Below, piece by piece: positions 43,441 to 53,129 of a stretch of DNA of 64,000 bases. Made by a program: the position numbers and the translations under genes. The notes beneath the pieces are model-generated. The model had not been told where the DNA came from. It saw only the letters and a program-made list of their open reading frames with translations, and did not search any database. Every line of letters begins with the position of its first letter. Position 1 is the first letter of the stretch. The stretch covers positions 1,054,001 through 1,118,000 of the forward strand of contig NZ_CP061498.1 in assembly GCF_014681765.1 (NCBI RefSeq). The letters are read 5' to 3'. The DNA comes from Roseicitreum antarcticum. GTDB taxonomy: Bacteria; Pseudomonadota; Alphaproteobacteria; Rhodobacterales; Rhodobacteraceae.

Positions 43441-44379
43441 ATGCTTCGCACCACCACCGCCGCCCTTACCCTTGCCGCGCTCAGCCTGCCGACGCTGGCC
43501 TTCGCCGCACCCGAGGGCTGGAAACCCCTTTTGGAACCCGCCGAACTGGCCACGATCCTGGAGGCCGATGACAGCGTGCGCGTCGTCCATGTCTCGGGCG
43601 ATTTCGCCGCAGGCCATATCCCCGGCGCGGTGCATTCGCCCTATGCCCAGTGGCGCGGCGGGCCCGAAAACCCCGGCGCCCTGCGCGACGTGTCGGCATT
43701 CGCCGATGTCACATCGAACCTCGGCATCGACGCCGACACACCGGTGGTCGTGGTCCATTCGGGCGCGAACCAATCCGACATGGGGACGGCCGCGCGGGTT
43801 TACTGGACGCTGAAATCCATGGGCGTTGCCGATCTGGCGCTGGTCAACGGCGGGTTTGACGGCTGGGTCGATGCCGGGCTGCCTGTTTCCACCACCGCGA
43901 CCGAAGTCGCCGCCTCGGACTTCCAGCCCGACTGGACCGATACCTGGCGCGTCACCACCACGGAAGTCGCCGCCCTGGCGGAAGCGGGCGATGCCCGGCT
44001 GGTCGACAGCCGTCCCACCGGGTTCTTTGAAGGCATCGAATGGTCCATCGCCCGCCCGGGCACCATCAAGAGCGCCGAGAACCTGACCTATGACCAGTTC
44101 TTCGACGGCACCCGCATGATCGACCCCACCGGGGCCCGCGCGCTGGCCCAGACCTACGGGCTGACCGATGCCCCCCTGACCGTGTCCTTCTGCAACACCG
44201 GGCATTGGGCCGCGATCAACTGGTTCGCCCTGTCCGAGGTCGCCGGGGTCGACAACACCCGCCTCTATGCCGAATCCATGGCCGAATACGGTACGCAGGG
44301 CCATCCGCTGCAAAATGAGCCGGGCCGCGTGTCCTATATGTGGAACTCCACAAAAAAATGGGTAGCGGAACTGTTCTGA
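43441..44379 (+). CDS. periplasmic rhodanese-type sulfurtransferase, two domains
   Basis: A 312-residue exported protein. The signal peptide MLRTTTAALTLAALSLPTLA is cut after AFA. Two rhodanese domains follow. In the first the active-site position reads VVHSGAN, with no cysteine; the second has the catalytic cysteine in SFCNTGHWAA (Cys251). DSRPTGFFEGIEWS and TIKSAENL are family motifs. It would transfer sulfane sulfur, for example from thiosulfate, in the periplasm. The next gene is a YeeE/YedE-type sulfur-compound transporter, which suggests a common job in thiosulfate handling. Confidence 0.88.
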   Translation: MLRTTTAALTLAALSLPTLAFAAPEGWKPLLEPAELATILEADDSVRVVHVSGDFAAGHIPGAVHSPYAQWRGGPENPGALRDVSAFADVTSNLGIDADTPVVVVHSGANQSDMGTAARVYWTLKSMGVADLALVNGGFDGWVDAGLPVSTTATEVAASDFQPDWTDTWRVTTTEVAALAEAGDARLVDSRPTGFFEGIEWSIARPGTIKSAENLTYDQFFDGTRMIDPTGARALAQTYGLTDAPLTVSFCNTGHWAAINWFALSEVAGVDNTRLYAESMAEYGTQGHPLQNEPGRVSYMWNSTKKWVAELF

Positions 44380-44479
44380 TTGCGTCATACCTGTGTCACC
44401 GTCGGATCAGATTTCCGCGCCAGTGCGATCAGGGGAGGGGTTGCACCGGCAAGTGTCCGAGGTCTGACCGGCGGGAACA

Positions 44480-44512
44480 GGGGCGGGACGCATCACGCGG
44501 GCCGCCCCTTTT
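44480..44512 (+). terminator. terminator-like hairpin between rhodanese and YeeE genes
   Basis: GGGGCGG / CCGCCCC stem followed by TTTTATTT, about 100 bp after the rhodanese stop. It would reduce read-through, so the transporter may have its own promoter or be expressed at a lower level. Confidence 0.7.
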
Positions 44513-44830
44513 ATTTCCCCCATTCCACGCGACAGATGCATCTTGCCGACACCCCATGGCGGCGCAACATCGCCCGTGCGGGTTCGCGCGTGAAGGATGG
44601 CACAGCCGCACGGCGTCACCACATGGTGCGGTCGCACCAACGCCCCGGCCGCACCAACACCAGACGCCCACCCCCGATCGGGCACCAGGCCACACCAACC
44701 GGCCCCCGGGCCGCGATCCCGCCCCGGTCCTGCCGTATCGGTCCTGCCGTATCGGTCACCGCGCCCCTCTGAACCCCTCCCCGGCGCATACCGCCCTGAC
44801 CTCAAGACCTCGCCTGAAGGAAACCACCCC
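44513..44830. other. gap upstream of the YeeE/YedE gene
   Basis: About 320 bp; no gene is seen. The open frame running into the transporter from 44597 has no signal or family features and is not taken as coding. Confidence 0.35.
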
Positions 44831-45949
44831 ATGTTACCCACCCGCCTTGGCCTGATTTTGCTGGGCCTGATTGTCGTGCTCGGCACCGCCTTTGCCGCAG
44901 GCCCCCGCGCCGCCCTGCTGATCCTCATCGGGCTGGGCTTCGGCCTGACGCTGGAGGGCTTGCGCTTCGGCTTTGCCGGACCGTGGCGCCTGATCGTCAC
45001 CGACCGCGACGGGCGCGGGCTGATCGCGCAATTCCTCGCCATCGGCGCCACCGCCGCGATTGCCTTCCCCCTTCTGGCCGCCGCCCCGACCGAGCTTTTC
45101 GGCGCCCATGCCCCTGTCGGGCTGGCGATGATCGGCGGCGCCTTCGTGTTCGGCGCGGCGATGCAATTGGTGATGGGATGCGGGTCCGGCACGCTCATCA
45201 ATGCGGGCAGCGGCAATCTGGTAGGCCTCATCGCGCTCTTGGGGTTCATCGCGGGCAGCTTTCTGGGCACGCTGCATCTGGGCTGGTGGACCGGCCTTGG
45301 CACCCTGCCGGTGATGACGCTGCAAGGCCTGCTGGGCGAGGGCGCGGGGCTGGCCGTGACGCTGGCGCTGCTGCTGGTGTTGGGCGGCATCGTGGCGCTG
45401 CGGGCGGCGCCCGGCAAACGCATGCCGCCGCTGCGCCTGTGGATCGCCGCCGGACTGGTCGCCGCACTGGCCCTGGCCAATCTGGTGGTGGCGGGCCAGC
45501 CCTGGGGCATCGTCTACGGGCTGGGCCTTTGGGGGGCGAAAGTGGCGGCGGCCGGTGGTGCCGACCTGTCCGCCGTGCCGTTCTGGGCGGCTGAAGGCAA
45601 CGCCACGCGACTGGGGGCAAGCATCCTGACCGATGTGACCTCGCTCACCAATATCGGGCTTTTGATCGGCGCGTTTCTGGTCATGCGCTGGAAGGCCGCG
45701 CCCAGCCCGCAAGTCGCCAATCTGCGCCCCGCCTCCTGGGTGGCAATTCTGGCTGCAGGGATCGTTCTGGGCTATTCGGCGCGGCTGGCCTTTGGCTGCA
45801 ACGTGGGGGCGTTCTTTTCGGGCATCTCCACCGGGTCGCTGCACGGCTGGGTCTGGTTTGCCGCTGCCTTCGTCGGGTCGATGGCGGGGATCCGGCTGCG
45901 CCCCCTGCTGCTACGCCCCGTGCAGATCATGGCGGGGGCACCCGCATGA
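44831..45949 (+). CDS. YeeE/YedE-family (TsuA-like) thiosulfate/sulfur transporter
   Basis: A 372-residue inner-membrane protein, MLPTRLGLILLGLIVVLGTA, with about ten TM segments in two related halves. Each half has the conserved cysteine motif: MGCGSGTLINAGSGN in the first and FGCNVGAFFSGISTGSLHGW in the second. These cysteines line the thiosulfate path in characterised TsuA proteins. The start at 44831 follows AAGGAAACCACCCC. It lies downstream of the periplasmic rhodanese and is coupled by ATGA to a 72-residue membrane protein. It likely imports thiosulfate or a related sulfur species. Confidence 0.9.
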   Translation: MLPTRLGLILLGLIVVLGTAFAAGPRAALLILIGLGFGLTLEGLRFGFAGPWRLIVTDRDGRGLIAQFLAIGATAAIAFPLLAAAPTELFGAHAPVGLAMIGGAFVFGAAMQLVMGCGSGTLINAGSGNLVGLIALLGFIAGSFLGTLHLGWWTGLGTLPVMTLQGLLGEGAGLAVTLALLLVLGGIVALRAAPGKRMPPLRLWIAAGLVAALALANLVVAGQPWGIVYGLGLWGAKVAAAGGADLSAVPFWAAEGNATRLGASILTDVTSLTNIGLLIGAFLVMRWKAAPSPQVANLRPASWVAILAAGIVLGYSARLAFGCNVGAFFSGISTGSLHGWVWFAAAFVGSMAGIRLRPLLLRPVQIMAGAPA

Positions 45950-46164
45950 GTACCCGCATGAGTACCGGCAATAGCACAGGCCTCAGCACGCAGATCGCCC
46001 GCCCGTCCCGCCCCCTCACCGGCCTGCTGGCCCTTTTGCTGCTCGGGGGCATCTTGCTGGTCGATGCCGCAGGCAGCCCGCCGGTGGACCTGTTCAGCGC
46101 ACCGCCGCCGCTTGCCTTCGGGTCGGGTCAGGCCCCGACGGGCGCGCATTGCACGGGCGGATAG
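45946..46164 (+). CDS. small single-TM protein coupled to the YeeE-type transporter
   Basis: A 72-residue protein with one TM segment (LTGLLALLLLGGILLVDAAG). The hydrophilic end contains PPVDLFSAPPPLAFGSGQAP and a single Cys third from the end. The start overlaps the transporter stop (ATGA at 45946-45949). A second ATGAGTACC occurs 12 bp later, so the start may be 45946 or 45958. No family is recognised. The coupling suggests an accessory part of the sulfur transporter. Confidence 0.6.
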   Translation: MSTRMSTGNSTGLSTQIARPSRPLTGLLALLLLGGILLVDAAGSPPVDLFSAPPPLAFGSGQAPTGAHCTGG

Positions 46165-46208
46165 CACCGGGGCGCAGGCCACCACAAAATCAAAAACCGC
46201 AAAATCGA

Positions 46209-46245
46209 AAAACCGCGCCGCAAAACTGCGGCGCGGTTTCATTTT
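46209..46245. terminator. bidirectional terminator between sulfur module and pgi
   Basis: 12-bp perfect stem AACCGCGCCGCA / TGCGGCGCGGTT with an AAAC loop, A-rich on the left and TTTCATTTT on the right. Convergent genes lie on each side. Confidence 0.88.
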
Positions 46246-46383
46246 GCGCACGGAAAATACAACCATCGCGTGCATCAGGGTGCAAAGGTTAACAACCCCG
46301 CCCCATACCGCGCGTATGTATCAAAGCCATACGGTTTCCATACCGTTTCCAGACACCCCGAAAACGGCCAGAACCCGCATTCG

Positions 46384-47985
46384 TTAACGCGCCATCACAT
46401 ATTCCAGCAACGCCCGGGTGGACCCGTCCTTGTCCTCGGAACCCGCGGTCCCTTCAAGGATCGGTTGCAGCGCCACGGCCAGTTCCTTGCCCAGTTCCAC
46501 CCCCCATTGATCGAACGAGTTGATGTCCAGAATGACGCCTTCCACGAACACCCGATGCTCATAAAGCGCCACGATCTGGCCCAGCATATGCGGCGTAAGC
46601 TGTTGATAAACCAGCGTGGTTGACGGGCGGTTGCCCGGGAAAACCCTGTGGCGCGCCTGACGCTCCAACTCCGCGCCTTTCAGCCCCTTGGCTTCCATCA
46701 TCGCGCGCGCCGTCTCCAGCGAGCGGCCGCGCAACAGCGCCTCGGATTGCGCCAGACAATTGGCGATCAGCAGGCGGTGCTGATGCACCAGATCCAGCTC
46801 ATGCCCTTGGGCAGCAAGCAGAAATTCGCACGGCACCACCCGCGTCCCCTGATGGATCAACTGGTAGAAAGCATGCTGCCCGTTCGTCCCGGGCTCCCCC
46901 CAGACCAAGGGCCCCGAGTCGTAGGGCAGGTCGGTGCCATCCATCGCGACACGCTTGCCGTTGCTCTCCATCTCCAATTGTTGCAGATACGCGGGCAGAC
47001 GTAGCAAACGCTGGTCATAAGGCAGCACAGCACGGCTGGCATGGCCCTGCACCTGCGCGTGCCATATCCCCACAAGTGCCAGTAATACCGGCATATTCTG
47101 CGCGAAATCAGCGGTGCGGAAATGCTGATCCATCGCAGCCGCGCCATCCAGAAAGGCACGGAAATTGAACGGTCCGATCGCCAGCATCACCGACAGCCCG
47201 ATCGGTCCCCAGACCGAATAGCGCCCGCCGACCCAATCCTCGAAACCGAAAACCCGCTCATCCGCGATGCCAAAAGCGGCGGTCTTGTCCACGGCCGAGG
47301 ACAGGGCGACAAACTGTGCCGCCGGGTCGCTGACCGCAGTCGCCATCCAGGCCCGCGCAGTTTCCGCATTGGTCATGGTTTCAATGGTCGAGAAGGTTTT
47401 CGACGCCACGATGACCAGCGTCGTTTCCGGGTCAAGCTCTTGCAGAACATCGTGAATATGCGCCCCGTCAATGTTGGACACGAAATGCACGCGCGGCCCG
47501 TCATGATAGGGCGCCAGCGCCACCGTCACCATCACTGGCCCCAGATCCGACCCGCCGATGCCGATATTCACGACATCGGTGATCGCCCCGCCCTGCCCGG
47601 TGAACTGGCCCGTGCGCAGCGCATCCGCGAAGGTCTCCATCCGGGTCAGCGTGTCGCGCACATTGGGCATGACGTCGGCGCCGTCCACCAGAACCTTGCC
47701 ATCCAGATTGCGCAGCGCGGTATGCAGCACTGCGCGGCCCTCGGTCTGGTTGACCTTTTCGCCGCTGAACATCGCCTCGGCCCGGGCGCGCAGGCCCGCC
47801 GCCTCGGCCAGCGCCAGCAGCATGTCGCGCCCTGCGGCGTCGATGTTGGTTTTCGAATAATCCAGCCGCATGTCACCCAGACTGACGCTGAAATCAGACG
47901 CCCGCGCGGGGTCGTCGAACAGCTCCAGAATCGGCCGGTCCGCGGTCGCGGCAAAATGGCGTTTCAGCTCTGAGAAATCAGGCAT
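46384..47985 (-). CDS. pgi: glucose-6-phosphate isomerase
   Basis: A 533-residue glycolytic/gluconeogenic enzyme. The start is taken at the ATG of [12 protein letters not shown] (47985) with AAAGGGGG upstream; an ATG 21 bp earlier is too close to the ribosome site. Signatures are [45 protein letters not shown], the PGI motif [16 protein letters not shown], and [16 protein letters not shown] with the catalytic His. It interconverts glucose-6-P and fructose-6-P. Single gene. Confidence 0.97.
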   Translation of the reverse strand: MPDFSELKRHFAATADRPILELFDDPARASDFSVSLGDMRLDYSKTNIDAAGRDMLLALAEAAGLRARAEAMFSGEKVNQTEGRAVLHTALRNLDGKVLVDGADVMPNVRDTLTRMETFADALRTGQFTGQGGAITDVVNIGIGGSDLGPVMVTVALAPYHDGPRVHFVSNIDGAHIHDVLQELDPETTLVIVASKTFSTIETMTNAETARAWMATAVSDPAAQFVALSSAVDKTAAFGIADERVFGFEDWVGGRYSVWGPIGLSVMLAIGPFNFRAFLDGAAAMDQHFRTADFAQNMPVLLALVGIWHAQVQGHASRAVLPYDQRLLRLPAYLQQLEMESNGKRVAMDGTDLPYDSGPLVWGEPGTNGQHAFYQLIHQGTRVVPCEFLLAAQGHELDLVHQHRLLIANCLAQSEALLRGRSLETARAMMEAKGLKGAELERQARHRVFPGNRPSTTLVYQQLTPHMLGQIVALYEHRVFVEGVILDINSFDQWGVELGKELAVALQPILEGTAGSEDKDGSTRALLEYVMAR

Positions 47986-48116
47986 TTCAGCCCCCTTTGG
48001 TTGCAACTCCGTCGTTATCCACGGGGCTGCCCCTCAGGGCAAGGCACAACTGCCGCGCCGGGCCATTTCACGCCTGCGCAACACCAAGCTGCGCCTGCGG
48101 CAGGCACCGCAGAGGT

Positions 48117-49970
48117 TCAGGCTTCGGCTTTGGCCGCCAGCGCCAGCCATTCCTCTTCGGCGGCAGACAATTTGCGCTGCCGCTCGGTCATTGCTTCGGT
48201 GGCTTTACGAAATTTTATTGGTTCGCGGCTAAACAGGTCTGCGTCGGACAAAAGGCCCTGCAACTTGCCGATCTCGGCCTCCAGCCGCGCAATCTCTGCG
48301 GGAAGCACTTCCAGCCGGTGCTTTTCGCTGAAACTCAGCTTCGCCTGCGGTTTGGCCGCCGGTTTGTCACTAGCGGGTTTGCCCTTCCCCGGTTTACCAC
48401 CGGACTTAGACGCCTTGCCGTCGGCCTTCGCCACGGGCGCAGGTGCGTCTTCACCCGCCGCCAATGCCTTGGCGTCCTGGTAATCGCTCCACCCGCCCGC
48501 ATAGACCGTGGCGCGGCCATCGCCATCCATCGCAATCGTGGTGCTGGCAACCCGGTCGATGAAATCGCGGTCGTGGCTGACCAGCAGCACAGTGCCCGGG
48601 TAATCACCCAGGATATCTTGCAGCAGGTCCAGCGTTTCCACGTCCAGATCGTTCGTCGGCTCATCGAGGACCAGCAGGTTCGATTCGCGCGCCATGATCC
48701 GGGCCAGCAGCAGCCGCGCCCGTTCCCCGCCCGACAGCGACTTCACCGGTGCACGGGCCTGCGCATCGTCAAACAAGAACTCCTTGAGGTAGCCGACCAC
48801 ATGCTTGGGCCGCCCCCGCACCATCACCTGATCGGCCTGCCCCGACACCCGCATCATAGGGTCGCCAGTCAGGTTTTCCCACAGGCTGGCGTTCGGATCG
48901 AGCTTCGCACGCGACTGGTCGAACACCGCCATATCCAGGTTTGTACCCAATTTCACGGTGCCGCTGTCGGGTTCTTCCTCGCCGGTCAGCATGCGCAACA
49001 GCGTCGTCTTGCCCACGCCATTGGGGCCAACAAAGGCCACCCGATCGCCGCGCAACACCCGCAGGTCGAAATCGCTCAAGATCACGTTTTCGCCGAAAGC
49101 CTTTGAAATTCCAGTAACTTCCACCACCAGCTTGCCAGATTTCTGCCCGGCCTCCAGCGCCATGGCGGCGGTGCCCTGACGACGGATCTGGCCCGCACGC
49201 TCGGACCGCAGGTCGTTGAGGGCGCGCACGCGGCCTTGGTTCCGCTTGCGCCGGGCGCTGATGCCTTCGACGGCCCAGCGTGCCTCGGCCTTGATCTTTC
49301 GGTCCAGTTTGTGGCGCGCATCGTCTTCCTGCGCCCAGGTGGAATCGCGCCAATCCTCGAACCCGTCAAAGCCACGCTCCAGCCGCCGCACCTGCCCCCG
49401 GTCGATCCACAGCGTCTGCCGGGTAAGCGCATTCAGGAAAGCCCGGTCGTGGCTGATCAGGACGAAGCCCGCGCGGGTTTCGCGCAGGCGATCCTCCAGC
49501 CAGCCGATGGTCGCAATGTCGAGGTGGTTCGTCGGCTCATCCAGCAGCATCAGTTCGGGCGCTTCGGCCAGCAGGCGGGCCAGCGCAGCGCGCCGACGCT
49601 CACCGCCCGACGCGGTGGCGGGGTCCAGGTCGGGGTCGAACTGCAAGCCTTCGGCGGCAATTTCCACCTTGTAGAATTCCGCCGGGTCCAGCCCCTGCCC
49701 AGCATATTCACCCAGCGTGGCAAAGCCTGAGAAATCGGGGTCCTGCTCCATGTAGCCTACCGACACGCCGGGGCTGAGGGTCCGCGCGCCGCGGTCGGAT
49801 TCGACCTGCCCCGCCATCACCTTCATCAGGGTCGATTTACCCGACCCGTTGCGCCCGACCAACGCCACGCGGTCGCCCGGCTGCACCGTGAGGTCCAGAC
49901 CGTCAAAAACAGGATTGCCACCATAGGTCAGGGCAATATCGGAGAGTTGCAAAAGCGGGATCTGAGCCAT
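48117..49970 (-). CDS. uup: ABC-F family ATPase, Uup-type
   Basis: A 617-residue soluble protein with two ABC cassettes and no TM segments. Cassette one has GRNGSGKST and SGGERRRAALARLL with LLDEPTNHLD. Cassette two has GPNGVGKTTLL, SGGERARLLLARIM and VLDEPTNDLD. The linker between them is shorter than in Ettas. The C-terminus has a Lys/Ala/Pro-rich stretch then a coiled coil (LEVLPAEIARLEAEIGKLQG), as in Uup, which binds branched DNA or ribosomes. The start is taken at MAQIPLLQLSDIALTY (49970). Confidence 0.92.
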   Translation of the reverse strand: MAQIPLLQLSDIALTYGGNPVFDGLDLTVQPGDRVALVGRNGSGKSTLMKVMAGQVESDRGARTLSPGVSVGYMEQDPDFSGFATLGEYAGQGLDPAEFYKVEIAAEGLQFDPDLDPATASGGERRRAALARLLAEAPELMLLDEPTNHLDIATIGWLEDRLRETRAGFVLISHDRAFLNALTRQTLWIDRGQVRRLERGFDGFEDWRDSTWAQEDDARHKLDRKIKAEARWAVEGISARRKRNQGRVRALNDLRSERAGQIRRQGTAAMALEAGQKSGKLVVEVTGISKAFGENVILSDFDLRVLRGDRVAFVGPNGVGKTTLLRMLTGEEEPDSGTVKLGTNLDMAVFDQSRAKLDPNASLWENLTGDPMMRVSGQADQVMVRGRPKHVVGYLKEFLFDDAQARAPVKSLSGGERARLLLARIMARESNLLVLDEPTNDLDVETLDLLQDILGDYPGTVLLVSHDRDFIDRVASTTIAMDGDGRATVYAGGWSDYQDAKALAAGEDAPAPVAKADGKASKSGGKPGKGKPASDKPAAKPQAKLSFSEKHRLEVLPAEIARLEAEIGKLQGLLSDADLFSREPIKFRKATEAMTERQRKLSAAEEEWLALAAKAEA

Positions 49971-50066
49971 GCGGGCGGGGCTATCCCGACCGGTGAACAG
50001 CGTCAAGCGGCTATCGGGTGACGATCACTGAACCTTGGGCCGAAATCCTGTGTCAGGCGGCGAACG

Positions 50067-50858
50067 CTACACCTTTGCCGCCACCGCGCGCAGCAGGCGT
50101 TGGCGCGCAGGCGGGATCGCGGCGATTTCGAGCCCGGTGAAGACATGCATCGTGCCCAGATCGCGGTCGATTACCGCATGGTCGGACACCCAGCCCCCCA
50201 GCGCCAGATAGCTGCGCAGCAGCGACGGCAGTCCCCGCATCGCGCGTGCGCCGTCCTGCATGGGCGGCAGCGTGTCAAAGGCCAACACCTCAGCCTCGCC
50301 ATGACCGATGCGCCATGCCGCAGGCGCGCGGTGCCGGGCGTGCAGCAGCGCGAAACTGTCGGCAAAGGCTGACGGATCATTGCCCCGGAACGAGGTGCAG
50401 CCAAACAGGAACGCTGCGCCGCTGTCGTCCACCAGCCGCGTCACCTCGGCCCAGGCCAGCCGCATCACATCGGCGTCGGCATGGGCGGGATCGACGCAAA
50501 AGCGGCCCAGTTCCAGCAGCGGCTGCTCCAGCGGATAAAATGCCCGCAAATCATAGGATTGCGCGCTGTAGCTGTGACGAACGGCACGGCCGTCGGCGCA
50601 GTGCAGCACCCGAAAACAGCCCACGACGGCGCCGCTGTTCTGTCCGCGGATCACATAGTGTTCGCACGCGTCGTCGAAGCGGTCGCGGTCATCGCGCTGG
50701 CCACCCCGAAAAACGCGGGCGCGCAGATCGAACGCCGCTTCGATGTCCCGCACGCTCACCGCGCGTTCCACCCCGAAACGGCCAGTTGCCATGCCGGGCA
50801 GTCCCGGCCCGGGTATCGCCGCGCCTTGTGACTGGAATCGCGTGTCCAGATTCCCCAT
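50067..50858 (-). CDS. olsB: ornithine N-acyltransferase (OlsB-type, GNAT fold)
   Basis: A 263-residue acyltransferase, MGNLDTRFQSQGAAIPGPGL, with the OlsB/HlyC-like GNAT core: RYAV-type segment ERAVSVRDIEAAFDLRARVF, VGCFRVLHCADG, LELGRFCVDPAHADADVMRL and FLFGCTSFRGNDP. It adds a 3-hydroxy-acyl chain from ACP to ornithine, giving lyso-ornithine lipid for the outer membrane. The usual partner acyltransferase OlsA is not adjacent here. Confidence 0.85.
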   Translation of the reverse strand: MGNLDTRFQSQGAAIPGPGLPGMATGRFGVERAVSVRDIEAAFDLRARVFRGGQRDDRDRFDDACEHYVIRGQNSGAVVGCFRVLHCADGRAVRHSYSAQSYDLRAFYPLEQPLLELGRFCVDPAHADADVMRLAWAEVTRLVDDSGAAFLFGCTSFRGNDPSAFADSFALLHARHRAPAAWRIGHGEAEVLAFDTLPPMQDGARAMRGLPSLLRSYLALGGWVSDHAVIDRDLGTMHVFTGLEIAAIPPARQRLLRAVAAKV

Positions 50859-50938
50859 GATGCGCCCCTGTGCCCATTGCGGATATGTTACCGTGCCCTA
50901 ACTTTGTAACAGATACATCAACTTCGAGGAACCCAGCC

Positions 50939-51337
50939 ATGACCCAGACAATCGAGAAGACCGAAGCCGAGTGGCAGGTCCAGCTTTCACCGCTGGCCTT
51001 CAAGGTGACGCGCAAACACGGCACCGAACCGGCGTTCAGCCATGACGATTTCCCCAAAGATCCCGGCACGTTCGCCTGCATCTGCTGCGGCGCACCGTTG
51101 TTTTCTCAGGCGGAAAAGTTTGACAGCGGCACCGGCTGGCCATCGTTCTGGGCGCCGCTGGATGAGGAAGCGGTCGGCACGTCCGAGGGTCGCAAGTTCT
51201 TCATGCGCCGGACCGAGGTGCATTGCGCCCGCTGCACCGCGCATCTGGGCCATGTCTTCCCCGACGGCCCCGCACCAACCGGGCTGCGGTACTGCATGAA
51301 CGGCGTCGCGATGGAATTCGTGCCGGAAGATCAGTGA
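50939..51337 (+). CDS. msrB: peptide-methionine (R)-S-oxide reductase MsrB
   Basis: A 132-residue repair enzyme, MTQTIEKTEAEWQVQLSPLA. Zinc-binding pairs are CICCG and CARC; the catalytic cysteine is Cys119 in RYCMNGVAM. SGTGWPSFWAPLDEEAV and HLGHVFPDGPAPTGLRY are the family signatures. The start is set at 50939 after GAGGAAC. It reduces R-methionine sulfoxide in proteins. No MsrA is fused or adjacent. Confidence 0.97.
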   Translation: MTQTIEKTEAEWQVQLSPLAFKVTRKHGTEPAFSHDDFPKDPGTFACICCGAPLFSQAEKFDSGTGWPSFWAPLDEEAVGTSEGRKFFMRRTEVHCARCTAHLGHVFPDGPAPTGLRYCMNGVAMEFVPEDQ

Positions 51338-51553
51338 GATGCATGCCGGGCACGGCACGCGGCCACGCGCTGCGTCATAGGCCGTGCCCGGGCGCAAACG
51401 TCGCGCTGGCCAATCCCCGGCAAAGGCCGTCGCCGGCCCGATGTCTCACTGGGGTTGCCAGTTCGCCCTGCGAGGGCGCACGCTTGGGATAGGCTTGGCC
51501 CCGGCTCAGACTGGACCTAGCTCAGAATGGCCCAGACCAACGCCGAACAGCGA

Positions 51554-52015
51554 TCATTCACCAAAGCTGCCGGGGGCAACGCCGCCGATATTGCCAAGCA
51601 GTTGTTTCAGCAGCGTAATCCCGCCAGGCCCGGTCGAGGTAACGCGGCGCGACAAGGTGACGACCTCGCCCCGCTCCTGCCCGAAACGCTCGACATTGCT
51701 GACCCGGTCCTGCGCGTCAAAGCTGATGGCGACGACCTGACGATCCACCTCGATTGGCGCGCGCCATTGGTCTTGGCGCCAGTCGCTCTGAACATAATAC
51801 CAGCCGCTGCCGCTCATCACGCCGCCCATACCGGGGCTACCCAGCTTTTCGGCGACGGTTTCGCGCGTGTCCTGACCAACGACGACCTCGGCCAGTTGCG
51901 CGTCATCGGGGGCATACCCATGATAGCGCATCACCGGATCGCAGGCGGCAAGGAACAGCAATGCCGCTGCGGGGATCATCAGCGCCTTGCGCATTACCGT
52001 GGTCAGTTTTGTCAT
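51554..52015 (-). CDS. bamE: outer-membrane assembly lipoprotein BamE (SmpA/OmlA)
   Basis: A 153-residue lipoprotein. The signal MTKLTTVMRKALMIPAAALL ends in the lipobox FLAAC. The BamE domain has VVVGQDTRETVAEKLGSPG, the WYYVQS strand and ISFDAQDRVSNVERF. BamE stabilises the BAM complex that inserts beta-barrel proteins. Start 52015 has AGAGGGCGGG just upstream; the longer frame to 52102 would bury the signal. It is divergent from yceD. Confidence 0.92.
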   Translation of the reverse strand: MTKLTTVMRKALMIPAAALLFLAACDPVMRYHGYAPDDAQLAEVVVGQDTRETVAEKLGSPGMGGVMSGSGWYYVQSDWRQDQWRAPIEVDRQVVAISFDAQDRVSNVERFGQERGEVVTLSRRVTSTGPGGITLLKQLLGNIGGVAPGSFGE

Positions 52016-52216
52016 CCCGCCCTCTTGCCTCGCACTGTCCGGCATCTTATCCCTTTGTGGGACAGGCACCTTGGGCGTGGTGGCCCGGCAACGCCCGGCC
52101 ACGACCCCGGCGGTGCGCCGCGTATCTGACCAAAGGCTTACAGAAGGAATGCGGCCTGTTCAAGAAAGGAACGCATGCCCTTCGCGCCCATATCGTTGCC
52201 CGAAAGGCCCGCTCTC

Positions 52217-52852
52217 ATGTCCGAACCGACCCGCCCCGCCCCCGTAACCTTTGCGCACCCGCTGCGCGTATCGGGACTGGCGGCGCGCAAAGCGACGCAA
52301 TTCACGCTGGAACCAGACACAATGGTGCGCGCCGCGATTGCCGAAGATATCGGCATCTTGCGGCTGCGCAAGTTGCGCTTCACCGGGGCGATCACGCCTG
52401 CTGGGCGCAGCGACTGGCTGCTGGAGGGGGAGTTGGGCGCGACCGTGGTGCAGGAATGCGGCGTGACGCTGGCCCCCGTGACAACCCGCATCGACCTGCC
52501 CGTCCGACGTACCTATGTCGCCCAGATGCCAGAGCCTGAGGGCGATGAGGTAGAGATCCCACATGACGACACGCTAGAGCCGCTGGGTCCGGTGATCGAT
52601 CCCGCTGCCGTCGCGCTGGAGGCGCTGATCCTGGCGCTGCCGATGTATCCGCGCGCCGAAAATCTGGTGGACGGGCTGGAGAACGCAGGCGAAACCGGCA
52701 CCGAATCCACCGGGGTCGAGGCCGCGCCCCCCGGCAAACCACCGCTGACCGACGCTGCGGTGAAGCCCTTCGCAGGGCTGGCTGGCCTGCGCGACAAGCT
52801 GGCGGGCCAAGAGCCCGGGCAAAAAACCGGACGCGAAACCGATGAGGAATAG
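52217..52852 (+). CDS. yceD: YceD/DUF177 protein
   Basis: A 211-residue cytoplasmic protein, MSEPTRPAPVTFAHPLRVSG. It has the DUF177 core: LRFTGAITPAGRSDWLLEGE, VVQECGVTLAPVTTRIDLPV and VDPAAVALEALILALPMYPR-type sequence. The C-terminal 60 residues are low-complexity before FAGLAGLRDKLAGQ, the usual end. YceD is linked to 23S rRNA accumulation and sits upstream of rpmF in many bacteria, as here. The start at 52217 is chosen for the conserved length; a longer frame begins at 52175. Confidence 0.88.
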   Translation: MSEPTRPAPVTFAHPLRVSGLAARKATQFTLEPDTMVRAAIAEDIGILRLRKLRFTGAITPAGRSDWLLEGELGATVVQECGVTLAPVTTRIDLPVRRTYVAQMPEPEGDEVEIPHDDTLEPLGPVIDPAAVALEALILALPMYPRAENLVDGLENAGETGTESTGVEAAPPGKPPLTDAAVKPFAGLAGLRDKLAGQEPGQKTGRETDEE

Positions 52853-52896
52853 CGCCGCCCATCAGGCAAGCCTACCGCCTGCAGCGTAGGCCGTTG

Positions 52897-52942
52897 CCCC
52901 CACGCGCCCTGCGCCAACGCCCCCACGCGCCCTGCGCCAATG
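52897..52942. repeat. 23-bp direct repeat, two copies
   Basis: gcccccacgcgccctgcgcc followed by aac or aat occurs twice in tandem in the yceD-rpmF gap. Confidence 0.85.
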
Positions 52943-53129
52943 GGAATCGCCTTGCGTGCCCAAAAAATCTGGCTATGTTCCACGCTTCTTGCGAAACAGG
53001 GCTTGGATGATACGCCGCTCCGGTGTAAGGCCGTGCCTGAAACAACTATTGCTAATGTTTTCGACACTTCCAGGGCAGCGCCGCCTCCATGGTCTGCCCC
53101 TCACACGAACTTGACACCTGAGGTTGACC

